Part shown: positions 1-7,296 of the stretch, piece by piece | Layout of the letters: every line of letters starts with the position of its first letter | Numbering within the stretch: position 1 is the stretch's first letter | From: an uncultured Bacteroidota bacterium | GTDB taxonomy: Bacteria > Bacteroidota > Bacteroidia > Flavobacteriales > Flavobacteriaceae | Assembly (NCBI GenBank): GCA_903920835.1 | Contig: CAIXNQ010000227.1 | Span: 1 to 8,028, forward strand | Direction of reading: 5' to 3' | Length of the DNA stretch: 8,028 nucleotides | The notes under the pieces: generated by a model | Database searches by the model: none | Told to the model about the DNA's origin: nothing | The model's input: the letters and a program-made list of their open reading frames with translations, nothing else | Position numbers and translations under genes: made by a program

Positions 1-119
1 ATTAAATTATTTCTAGTATGTTTTTATCAAAGAAATAAAATTATTATTAATTAGTTCTATTTTCTTTTTGGTTTAAAAATATTTTAAGTTCTTGGAAGGT
101 AATTTACACAATCAAAAGA
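1..119. other. AT-rich intergenic stretch downstream of the SNF2 ATPase gene
   Basis: This stretch lies beyond the stop codon of the minus-strand ATPase gene and holds no supportable gene. There is no minus-strand ATG in it. The only secondary structure I could find is a pure A/T inverted repeat at 73-87 (TTAAAA, three bases, TTTTAA). It lacks G/C pairs and a following U tract on the minus strand, so it is not a convincing terminator. I found no match to the Bacteroidota promoter motif on either strand. Confidence 0.6.
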
Positions 120-3002
120 CTAGTCGCTTAAAACAAACGCCAAGTTCTCTGCAACTTCATCGGGCAGCGTGTTGGTGTCGATGATTGCTTCTGAAATTGC
201 TTTCTTTTTGTTTTGTAACAAAAGTATTTTTTCTTCAATGGTATCTTTTGCAATAAACCGAACTACATGAACGGTGCTTTTTTGACCTATTCGGTGGGCT
301 CTGCTTAAAGCTTGTTGTTCGGCAAACGGATTCCACCATGGATCTAAAATTAAAACATAAGTTGCCGCGGTTAAATTGAGTCCGAAGCCGCCTGCTTTTA
401 GTGAAATGAAAAACAAAAGTTGTTCTGGATTGTTTTGAAATTGCTGCACTTCATTTTCTCGATGTTCTGTCGGTGTTTCGCCCGTCAGCAAACAAAAGGA
501 ATGTTTGTTCTTTTTGCACCAATCGGTATAAATGTCAATGTGTTTAACAAACGAACTGAACAATAACACCTTTTGTTTTGCTTTTAATAACGTTTCAAGA
601 TATTCAACGACATCGAGAAATTTGCCAGAATCATATTTAAAATCGGTATTTACCAACTTTGGGTGATTGCCCAATTGTCGTAGCTTCATCAAGGAATTTA
701 ATATGCTAAGTTGGTCGTTCGATCGGTCTTTCATCAAAATAAAATTTCTAACAATCGACTTTTCTTTTTCATAACAAATGCGCTGTTCGGGTTGCATTTC
801 TGAATAAAAAATATGCTCCGAAATGGGCGGTAAATCTTTTGTAACTTGACTTTTAGTTCGCCTCAAGATATAAGGATTAATGAGGTTTTTAAGTTCTTCA
901 ATCGCATTTTCGTCTTTGTTTTTCTGGATTGGATTTTTAAAATAGCGTACAAAAAACGAATATTCACCCAATAAATTTGGGTTGATGAACTGCATTTGCG
1001 ACCATAAATCATCAAGCGAATTTTCAATAGGTGTGCCACTCAACGAGATTTTATGTTCGGTTTGAATCTGGTTTAAGGCCTGAAATATTTTAGAATTTTT
1101 ATTTTTTATGTACTGACTTTCGTCTAAAATCAAATAACGGAATGACAAATTTTGCAACCAATCAATATCTTTCAAAACAATTGGATAGGTCGTAAAAACA
1201 AGGTCGTAGCGTTCTAGTTTTGATTTAAGTACTTTTCTGTCTGCACCATTATAGACAATAGATTTGAGACTTGGCGTGAATTTTTTGGTTTCATTTCTCC
1301 AATTAAATAGCAATGATGAAGGTGCGACAATCAAGGCTTTTAATGGCGCTTGTTGGGCTGTTACTGCCGAAAACAAATCGACAGGTTCGTTAGTTGTTAT
1401 CGGTTGAAGTTGGTCTTTTACATAAATTAAAACCGCTAACGTTTGAAGTGTTTTTCCAAGACCCATATCGTCGGCTAGACATGCACCCAGTTTGTTATTG
1501 TAGTGATTAATTAACCAATTGACGCCTTCTTTTTGATAGTTACGCAAAGTTGCTTTCAGGTTTTTTGAAAGTTCAAAATCTGTGTTTTTATTATCGCTAT
1601 GTTTTGTTGCATCATATTTTAGTAATTTTTCCAAAACTGGCAATTGACTTTTTCTGATTCTAATTTTATCAGCCTCCTTTTTACCCATCTCAATAAAGAT
1701 TTTGTATTGGCTAAACCATTCGTCAGGAATCAATAAAAACTGTCCATTGGGCAATTCAAAAAATGGGTTGTTCGATTTAATATTGGGTACGATTTGAACA
1801 AACGGAAAAACAAAAGTCCCGCAAGTAATCTGCATCTCGACATCAAACCAATCTTGATTTTCTTCAAATTTTGTTGAAATAGTTCCAAAATCGCTGCTGA
1901 TTTTTTTGTTTTCGACAGCAATATTTTCAACCGAAAAACCTTCGTTTTCGAGTTGCTGTTTGTTGTTGATTAACCATTGAATTGTTTCATATTTTCCTGA
2001 CGAAACTGTTTTTTCAACAGCAAATAATTTATTTTCAGTAATGTTCAAACCAACTTTTGAAGCTTTTTCAATCCAATTTTTTTCTTCAACGGTGTTTCTT
2101 TTGGTTTGAATAATTGAAATTTGATCTTCAATAACCACATTTGAGCGTAGTTGTTTGCTGTCTGAATATGAAAAAGATGTTTTTTCATATTCAAAAATAA
2201 TTTCTAGCAAATAACTGTTTGAAAAGAAATTAAAAATAGGCTTAATACTGCATTTTTGAATCGTTGTTTTCTGAATCATTTCAAAACCCAAAGCTTCGAT
2301 TGCTACTTTGTTTACCATGTCTTTGAAGAAGGTTTCAAAATATTTCTTACTTGAACTTTCAGGAATTTCAACGGTCTTTTTATTTAGAAAAGGAAAGATT
2401 TTATTGCTGTTAATGTGCTCCAATTGATAGATCATTTTATCAACACAAACCCAACCGGGCATATTCAGGAGCAATTTGGTTTGCTTTTCTGAGGGATAAA
2501 AACGCGCATCATTATCTAAAGAAAATGTATAAATAATTTTATCTGTAACTTTTTCAAATTTTAAAACTGATTTTAGCGGCTTTTCGCCAAATGAAATTTG
2601 TTGCACACCAAAAGGAATTTCACGATTCAAATTCAAACAAAGCGGAGCTTTGATTTTTTTACAAGTTTCGAGAAAAATATTCAGTTTAAAAGAAAAATAT
2701 TGATCGAAAGCTTTTTTAAATAATGAGTCTTTTATCAGTTCTGCAATCGATTTTTTTAATTTATTTTTCTCGTTATATTTTTTTTCTAAAGCCGCAATAG
2801 ATAAAGAGTTGCAGTTATTTAAAAGCACTTCAAAATCTTCTGAAATATCAATTTTAAAACTGTCTATTATTTCTTTAGTTGCTTTTTTTTCGATATAATC
2901 AATTTGATTATTTATGATTTTAGCAATATAAGCACTAGGCAAAAATTGTTTGATTTCATTATTAAAACTCAGGTCGAAACAAAGACAAAATTCGGGATTC
3001 AT
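120..3002 (-). CDS. SNF2-family DEAD/DEAH-box ATPase (helicase-like), 960 aa
   Basis: This encodes a cytoplasmic Swi2/Snf2-type double-stranded-DNA translocase of superfamily 2. Such proteins couple ATP hydrolysis to movement along DNA or to displacing bound proteins; the specific partner in bacteria is generally unknown. Numbering from the ATG at 3002, the C-terminal half carries the complete motor: RNYQKEGVNWL near residue 487; Walker A (motif I) DDMGLGKT with Lys517; motif II DESQ at 627-630; motif III SGTPIEN at 655-661; an RRTK element near 714; and in the second RecA lobe GGFGLN, DPWWNP and motif VI RAHRIGQ at 901-907. The N-terminal 480 residues or so are a lineage-type accessory region in which I see no CxCx...CxH SWIM zinc finger. 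The frame also extends 11 codons upstream to a TTG at 3035. I chose the ATG at 3002 because MNPEFCLCFDL looks like a natural N-terminus. The gene is divergent from the polysaccharide genes and is probably unrelated to them. The family call is very secure; the role is not known. Confidence 0.95.
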   Translation of the reverse strand: MNPEFCLCFDLSFNNEIKQFLPSAYIAKIINNQIDYIEKKATKEIIDSFKIDISEDFEVLLNNCNSLSIAALEKKYNEKNKLKKSIAELIKDSLFKKAFDQYFSFKLNIFLETCKKIKAPLCLNLNREIPFGVQQISFGEKPLKSVLKFEKVTDKIIYTFSLDNDARFYPSEKQTKLLLNMPGWVCVDKMIYQLEHINSNKIFPFLNKKTVEIPESSSKKYFETFFKDMVNKVAIEALGFEMIQKTTIQKCSIKPIFNFFSNSYLLEIIFEYEKTSFSYSDSKQLRSNVVIEDQISIIQTKRNTVEEKNWIEKASKVGLNITENKLFAVEKTVSSGKYETIQWLINNKQQLENEGFSVENIAVENKKISSDFGTISTKFEENQDWFDVEMQITCGTFVFPFVQIVPNIKSNNPFFELPNGQFLLIPDEWFSQYKIFIEMGKKEADKIRIRKSQLPVLEKLLKYDATKHSDNKNTDFELSKNLKATLRNYQKEGVNWLINHYNNKLGACLADDMGLGKTLQTLAVLIYVKDQLQPITTNEPVDLFSAVTAQQAPLKALIVAPSSLLFNWRNETKKFTPSLKSIVYNGADRKVLKSKLERYDLVFTTYPIVLKDIDWLQNLSFRYLILDESQYIKNKNSKIFQALNQIQTEHKISLSGTPIENSLDDLWSQMQFINPNLLGEYSFFVRYFKNPIQKNKDENAIEELKNLINPYILRRTKSQVTKDLPPISEHIFYSEMQPEQRICYEKEKSIVRNFILMKDRSNDQLSILNSLMKLRQLGNHPKLVNTDFKYDSGKFLDVVEYLETLLKAKQKVLLFSSFVKHIDIYTDWCKKNKHSFCLLTGETPTEHRENEVQQFQNNPEQLLFFISLKAGGFGLNLTAATYVLILDPWWNPFAEQQALSRAHRIGQKSTVHVVRFIAKDTIEEKILLLQNKKKAISEAIIDTNTLPDEVAENLAFVLSD

Positions 3003-3119
3003 TGAAGTATTCTTATTCTCACAAAAGAAGTGCAAAAAGCTTAATTAATCCTAAAAAAATGAAAGTTTTTGAAGACTAATGCGGTTTTGGTTCAAAAAAC
3101 AACAAATTTCGCAAAAACT

Positions 3120-3127
3120 CAAAATTA
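3120..3127 (-). promoter_or_regulatory. Possible -7 element for the SNF2 ATPase gene
   Basis: Read on the minus strand this is TAATTTTG, an exact match to the Bacteroidota -7 consensus TAnnTTTG. The nearest minus-strand TTG that could serve as a -33 element is at 3157-3155, 27 bases away, which is longer than the usual 17-23. It would give a leader of roughly 110 bases before the ATG at 3002. In AT-rich DNA this short motif arises by chance, so the call is weak. Confidence 0.25.
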
Positions 3128-3134
3128 AAATGTC

Positions 3135-3142
3135 TATTTTTG
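3135..3142 (+). promoter_or_regulatory. Probable -7 promoter element for the plus-strand gene series
   Basis: The sequence TATTTTTG fits the Bacteroidota sigma-A -7 consensus TAnnTTTG exactly and lies 20 bases upstream of the ATG at 3163, implying a short leader of about 10-16 bases. There is no clear TTG -33 element at the expected 17-23-base spacing; TTTCG at 3107-3111 is the closest poor substitute. Because the downstream genes are nearly contiguous, this promoter could drive all five of them. Confidence 0.45.
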
Positions 3143-3162
3143 CTCGATAGAAAACAATTTTA

Positions 3163-4842
3163 ATGAAAGAATTAAAAAACATTTCGCGCTCACGGGCGCA
3201 AGAATCGTCGGCAGCTATCGAACGATTGTACATTACCATGCGGCATTTATTTAACCGTGGATTTTATAAACCCATGGGCGTTTCAGGCGAAACACTTCGT
3301 GAAGCTTTATTATCGCTTCGTCCTGAAATTTACGGTTCCATAGCCGAAGAAAAAGTAGAATTAAACGGATTGTTATATGTAATAGAACGTTTACCTGTCG
3401 GAATTGAAGAATGTCGATTTATCAATTTAACTTCAGACGAAGGCTATTCAAAATCGCATTTTCAAGCGATAGTTCCACCAAAAAGAAGAAGAAATTGCTA
3501 CCGAATCGACGAGGAACAAATGAATATCGAAATCACTCGTGGACGTTCGGATATTTATGATGTTTTGACGCATTTGACTTTTATTTTCATCGAATCACAC
3601 AAAATTAAAAACCGCGTTTTACTAGACGATACGAACGAAGTAACCCGCGATTGGCAAAAAGTAGAACATATAATTAGCCAAAATAAAAAATTAACTTTAA
3701 TAGAAAAAGAAAAAGCGATTTCGCATGTTTCTTACATTTTAGGTCGTTCGTTTGAAGAAGTTTTAATGATTTATGACAACTTTGGAACTGCCGAAAAACC
3801 CGATCGTTTTTTACATATTATTTATTGGTTGGGACGATTGGCTATTGAAGAAGTCGTTGAAAATAACAAACGAACCATCACATTCAGTCCGATTCTTAGA
3901 GAACGATTAGGGCATCATATTCATGGCGAAATCTGGGCAACAAACATTAAAAGCGTTTTAGAATCCAACCAACTTCTACGCAGACCCATTCACATCATTA
4001 GTGCTAATATGCACAGCGTGATGAATTCTATTTTTGCTACTCATGTTTTAAAATCAAAGTTTAAAGATAAATCAGATTTCTTTATTTACGAAGAATTAAG
4101 CAAATCTGGTGCTCACGAAGTTCGTGATAAAGTGGAAGATTTTGCCAAACAACACGGTATGATTTCGCTACCTGATACTTCTGGAACCAACATCGACGTT
4201 CAGATTTTTGACACGGCCAAAATTGATTGGAAAAAATCATCTTTTGCGAATGCTAAAACAGGCGAAGATGCCCCAGTGCTCATCGTGATGGACTATGCCT
4301 TTGGTGAGCAAGCTTTTGAAACCATTGACGAATTGCTAAAACCATTCAAAAAAGCAACCTTGCTTAATGTCGAATCGGTTTCGATTATGGGAAAAGCAGG
4401 AATTCTAGAAGGCGGAAAAGGCGACATCATGATTCCATCTGCACATATTAACGAAGGGACTGCTGATAATTATCCGTTTGAAAATGAACTTACCGTAGAA
4501 ATGTTTGAAGGTAATGACATTCCAGTTTTTGCAGGTCCGATGGTTACAGTGTTAGGAACTTCTCTGCAAAATAGAGATTTGCTCAAGTTTTTTCATGAAT
4601 CCACTTGGAATGTTATTGGACTTGAAATGGAAGGGGCTTATTATCAAAAAGCAATTCAGTCGGCATCAAAAATAAGAAAAAGCATTAATCCAAATGTAAA
4701 AGTGCGTTATGCGTATTATGCTTCCGACAATCCATTAGAAACAGGTAGCACTTTAGCTTCGGGCGGTTTGGGAACCACGGGAGTTAAGCCTACATACTTA
4801 ATCACTATAAAAATTCTAGAACAAATTTTAAATATAAAATAA
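3163..4842 (+). CDS. DUF6909-like protein with nucleoside phosphorylase / AMP nucleosidase-like C-terminal domain, 559 aa
   Basis: I recall this protein as the flavobacterial DUF6909 family; no function is known to me. The N-terminal part (about 1-270) is soluble, partly helical and basic in places (KRRRN near 107-111), and I cannot assign it. The C-terminal part (about 275-559) has the element order of the nucleoside phosphorylase/nucleosidase fold: a hydrophobic strand then DYAFGEQAFETI (377-388); MGKAGILEGGKGDIMIP (409-425), like the superfamily G.aG.l...GDivip loop; GPMVTV (458-463); LEMEGAYY (487-494), with Glu490 where the family's nucleoside-ribose-binding Glu sits; and YASDNP (519-524), with Asp522 matching the catalytic Asp of MTA/SAH nucleosidase. 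From memory, AMP nucleosidase (Amn) has a similar SDKPLHG segment at this place. Amn is also a two-domain protein, near 480 aa, but its N-terminal domain does not look like this one. No signal peptide or membrane segment is visible. The gene heads the series, 9 bp before the membrane protein gene. A nucleotide or nucleoside N-glycosidase or phosphorylase role is inferred. The gene itself is certain; the activity is not. Confidence 0.85.
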   Translation: MKELKNISRSRAQESSAAIERLYITMRHLFNRGFYKPMGVSGETLREALLSLRPEIYGSIAEEKVELNGLLYVIERLPVGIEECRFINLTSDEGYSKSHFQAIVPPKRRRNCYRIDEEQMNIEITRGRSDIYDVLTHLTFIFIESHKIKNRVLLDDTNEVTRDWQKVEHIISQNKKLTLIEKEKAISHVSYILGRSFEEVLMIYDNFGTAEKPDRFLHIIYWLGRLAIEEVVENNKRTITFSPILRERLGHHIHGEIWATNIKSVLESNQLLRRPIHIISANMHSVMNSIFATHVLKSKFKDKSDFFIYEELSKSGAHEVRDKVEDFAKQHGMISLPDTSGTNIDVQIFDTAKIDWKKSSFANAKTGEDAPVLIVMDYAFGEQAFETIDELLKPFKKATLLNVESVSIMGKAGILEGGKGDIMIPSAHINEGTADNYPFENELTVEMFEGNDIPVFAGPMVTVLGTSLQNRDLLKFFHESTWNVIGLEMEGAYYQKAIQSASKIRKSINPNVKVRYAYYASDNPLETGSTLASGGLGTTGVKPTYLITIKILEQILNIK

Positions 4843-4851
4843 ATATAAAGC

Positions 4852-5868
4852 ATGAACCAAGTAACAAATAACAGTTCAGACGAAAGAGAAATCGACTTAT
4901 CTCAAATTTCAAATAAAATTAACGGCTTTTTTCAAAAAATCAACAGATCCATTTTCAAAAGCATTCGGTTTTTTATTAATAAGAAACTAATTATTGGAGG
5001 ATTAATTGTTGCAGGTGTTGGGCTAGGATTGTATTTAGATCGAACAGAAAAAGTTTATGATCATTTAATTGTAGTTAAACCTAACTTCTCGAGCGTAGAT
5101 TATCTCTATGAAAAAGTAAACTTATTACAATCAAAAATAAAAGAAAAAGATACTTTGTTTTTAAAATCAATCGGTATTCAAAATTCGAAGGGATTAAATA
5201 TCATTGAAGTTGAACCAATAATTGATATTTACACTTTTGTAAATGACAAAATTAATACAGTAACTAATGCTCAAAACACACAGAATTTTGAATTAGTAAA
5301 ATTATTCTCAGAAGACGGCGACATAAATAAAGTCATCAAAGATCCTACAACAAGTAAGAATTTTGCTCACCATCAAATTCATATTCAAACTGACCGAGTA
5401 GTTTCTGACAAAAACACAATAGAACCAATATTGAATTATTTAAATAAAAATCAGTATTTTGAAGATATTAGAAAAGTTTATGCAGAGAATACTATAAATA
5501 AAATTGCTAAAAACGAAGAAACAGTAAATCAAATAAATAGTTTATTAAGTAGTTTATCTGATAAAGCTGGAAGCAGTAACAAAAACGATAAGTTAGTCTA
5601 TGTAAATGAAAATACACAACTCAACGACTTGGTTCAAACCAAAACAAATTTGACAAATGAAATAGGTAATGAGCGTATCGATTTAATTGAAACCGAAAAA
5701 ACAATTAAACCTAAAAGTTATTTATTAAACAAGAAAAATACAAAAGGTGTAAATAGCAGAATGAAATTAGTTTTGCCATTACTTTTCATTTCTTTATATC
5801 TGATAATCTACTTTTTTAGTGCATTTTATAATAAACAGTTGCTTTTAGAGCAACAAAATAAAGCATAA
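4852..5868 (+). CDS. Two-TM Wzz-like inner-membrane protein (putative polysaccharide chain-length regulator), 338 aa
   Basis: The architecture is that of polysaccharide co-polymerases: a short cytoplasmic N-terminus (1-45), a first membrane helix at about 46-62 (LIIGGLIVAGVGLGLYL), roughly 240 residues expected in the periplasm, a second helix at about 306-326, and a 12-residue cytoplasmic tail ending in NKA. The periplasmic part is rich in Asn, Lys, Asp and Glu and has predicted-helical stretches, for example around 215-240. Proteins of this layout (Wzz/PCP class) set the chain length of polymers made by Wzy. There is no fused cytoplasmic tyrosine-kinase domain, so it would be PCP-1-like rather than Wzc-like. 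Sequence similarity to classical Wzz is not obvious by eye: the Pro-rich motif before the second helix is reduced to Pro309. The assignment therefore rests on topology, size and position 9 bp upstream of rfbA. It is more A/T-rich and probably faster evolving than its neighbours. It could instead be an unrelated two-TM envelope protein. Confidence 0.8.
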   Translation: MNQVTNNSSDEREIDLSQISNKINGFFQKINRSIFKSIRFFINKKLIIGGLIVAGVGLGLYLDRTEKVYDHLIVVKPNFSSVDYLYEKVNLLQSKIKEKDTLFLKSIGIQNSKGLNIIEVEPIIDIYTFVNDKINTVTNAQNTQNFELVKLFSEDGDINKVIKDPTTSKNFAHHQIHIQTDRVVSDKNTIEPILNYLNKNQYFEDIRKVYAENTINKIAKNEETVNQINSLLSSLSDKAGSSNKNDKLVYVNENTQLNDLVQTKTNLTNEIGNERIDLIETEKTIKPKSYLLNKKNTKGVNSRMKLVLPLLFISLYLIIYFFSAFYNKQLLLEQQNKA

Positions 5869-5877
5869 TTTTTAGAG

Positions 5878-6741
5878 ATGAAAGGAATTATCTTAGCAGG
5901 AGGGTCTGGAACAAGATTACACCCATTGACCTTAGCAGTGAGCAAACAGCTAATGCCAATTTATGACAAACCAATGATTTATTATCCGTTGTCAACGCTA
6001 ATGTGGGCAGGCATTCGTGAAATATTAATCATTTCAACACCCCATGATTTGCCGCTTTTTGAACAACTTCTAGGCGACGGAAAAAAACTAGGATGTAAAT
6101 TTGATTATGCTGTTCAAGAAAACCCAAACGGATTAGCAGAAGCATTTATTATTGGCAAAGAATTTGTTGGAAATGACAAAGTAGCTTTAATTTTAGGAGA
6201 CAATATTTTTTATGGCACTGGACTTGCTGAATTACTTCAATCGAACAGCAACCCAGATGGCGGAATAATCTATGCCTATCATGTTCATGATCCAGAACGT
6301 TATGGTGTGGTTGACTTTGACAAAAAAGGCAACGTGCTTTCTATTGAAGAAAAACCTTCGCATCCCAAATCGAATTATGCAGTTCCAGGAATTTATTTTT
6401 ATGACAATTCTGTGATTGAAATTGCAGCCAACATTGCTCCGAGCCACAGAGGTGAACTTGAAATTACTGATGTAAATAAAGAATATCTCAAAAGAGGTAA
6501 TCTAAAAGTAAGTATTTTAGACCGCGGAACAGCTTGGTTAGATACAGGAACGTTTCAGTCTTTAATGCAAGCGGGGCAATTTGTTCAAGTAATTGAAGAA
6601 CGACAAGGATTAAAGATAGGAGCCATAGAAGAAGCTGCCTATAAAATGGGATTTATAGATGCCAATCAGTTAAAAAAAATTGCTGAACCTTTATTGAAAA
6701 GTGGCTATGGCATTCATTTAATGGGATTATTAGAAGAATAA
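5878..6741 (+). CDS. rfbA: Glucose-1-phosphate thymidylyltransferase (RmlA), 287 aa
   Basis: This enzyme makes dTDP-D-glucose and pyrophosphate from dTTP and alpha-D-glucose-1-phosphate, the first step of dTDP-L-rhamnose synthesis, in the cytoplasm. The nucleotidyltransferase signature is intact: LAGGSGTRLHPLT at residues 6-18 with Arg13, then KQLMPIYDKPMIYYPLS from Lys23; the QENPNGLAEAF segment at 80-90 that contacts the base and sugar; Asp108 in LILGDNIFYG; and Asp222 in LDTGTF. The two Asp residues are the expected metal ligands. Length matches the short RmlA form (about 290 aa), with no extra domain. The ATG follows the previous stop by 9 bp with only a weak purine run (AGAG) directly before it, which is usual for Bacteroidota. 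rfbC begins 3 bp after its stop codon. In this family the enzyme is commonly inhibited by dTDP-L-rhamnose; that is family knowledge, not read here. Confidence 0.97.
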   Translation: MKGIILAGGSGTRLHPLTLAVSKQLMPIYDKPMIYYPLSTLMWAGIREILIISTPHDLPLFEQLLGDGKKLGCKFDYAVQENPNGLAEAFIIGKEFVGNDKVALILGDNIFYGTGLAELLQSNSNPDGGIIYAYHVHDPERYGVVDFDKKGNVLSIEEKPSHPKSNYAVPGIYFYDNSVIEIAANIAPSHRGELEITDVNKEYLKRGNLKVSILDRGTAWLDTGTFQSLMQAGQFVQVIEERQGLKIGAIEEAAYKMGFIDANQLKKIAEPLLKSGYGIHLMGLLEE

Positions 6742-6744
6742 ATA

Positions 6745-7296
6745 ATGAACTTTATAGAAACCAGACTCAAAGGCTGTTTTATTATTGAACCAAAAGTGTT
6801 CCTTGACGAACGTGGTTTTTTTATGGAAAGTTTTAATGAAAACACTTTTCAGGAAGGCATTGGAAGTAAAGTACATTTTGTTCAAGACAATCAATCTTTT
6901 TCTAGTAAAGGCGTTTTGAGAGGTTTGCATTATCAAACTGGAATTCATGCACAAGCCAAATTGGTTCGCGTATTGCAAGGCGAAGTCCTTGATGTAGCTG
7001 TAGATTTAAGACCCGATTCGCCAACCTATGGACAACACGAAATATTATTACTGACTTCCGAAAACAAAAAACAATTCTATATTCCAAGAGGTTTTGCTCA
7101 TGGTTTTTTAGTAGTCAGTGACACCGCAACATTTTTTTACAAATGCGATAATTTTTATAACAAAGAAAGTGAAGGCGGTATTTTCTTTGATGATCCTACT
7201 TTAGAAATTGACTGGAATTTCCCTAAATCAGAATTAATCATTTCAGAAAAAGACCAGCATTTGCCAACACTTTCTAACGCCAAAAAAGTATGGTAG
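6745..7296 (+). CDS. rfbC: dTDP-4-dehydrorhamnose 3,5-epimerase (RmlC), 183 aa
   Basis: This cupin enzyme epimerises C3 and C5 of dTDP-4-dehydro-6-deoxy-D-glucose to give dTDP-4-dehydro-L-rhamnose, the third step of the rhamnose pathway. Family landmarks are all present: DERGFFMESF at 21-30, QDNQS at 47-51, VLRGLHYQ at 57-64 with the catalytic base His62, Lys72, YIPRGFAHGFLV at 112-123, Tyr132 as the catalytic acid in FFYKCD, and Asp170 in SEKDQ. The presence of both the His and the Tyr supports a true 3,5-epimerase rather than a relative that works at one carbon. The length of 183 aa is typical. The gene starts 3 bp after rfbA and its last bases overlap the start of rfbD, so translation of the three is probably coupled. 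Confidence 0.97.
   Translation: MNFIETRLKGCFIIEPKVFLDERGFFMESFNENTFQEGIGSKVHFVQDNQSFSSKGVLRGLHYQTGIHAQAKLVRVLQGEVLDVAVDLRPDSPTYGQHEILLLTSENKKQFYIPRGFAHGFLVVSDTATFFYKCDNFYNKESEGGIFFDDPTLEIDWNFPKSELIISEKDQHLPTLSNAKKVW

Noticed and set aside
73..87. Inverted repeat TTAAAA-ATA-TTTTAA as terminator of the SNF2 ATPase gene
   Set aside because: The stem has only A/T pairs and no U tract follows on the minus strand; such repeats are expected by chance in this AT-rich DNA.
1730..1930. Plus-strand-of-view open frame of 66 codons inside the SNF2 ATPase gene
   Set aside because: It lies wholly within a long, motif-verified coding gene and has a composition typical of a shadow frame.
3085..3097. Small hairpin TTTTG-GTT-CAAAA in the divergent intergenic region
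   Set aside because: A five-pair A/T-rich stem is too weak to call as an operator or RNA element.
3051..3239. Minus-strand 62-codon open frame across the divergent intergenic region and the start of the DUF6909-like gene
   Set aside because: It is largely antisense to the well-supported start of that gene, has no recognisable protein character, and overlaps both candidate promoters.
3163..4842. Straight annotation of the 559-aa gene as amn (AMP nucleosidase)
   Set aside because: Only the C-terminal half shows the superfamily motifs; the N-terminal half does not match the Amn N-terminal domain and the substrate cannot be read from sequence.
4830..4849. Direct repeat of AAATATAAA (4830-4838 and 4841-4849) around the stop of the DUF6909-like gene
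   Set aside because: It is short and low-complexity in an A/T-rich junction, with no sign of a binding-site function.
6232..7087. Several minus-strand open frames of 61-82 codons antisense to rfbA and rfbC
   Set aside because: Both rfb genes are confirmed by catalytic residues; the antisense frames show no domain or start context.
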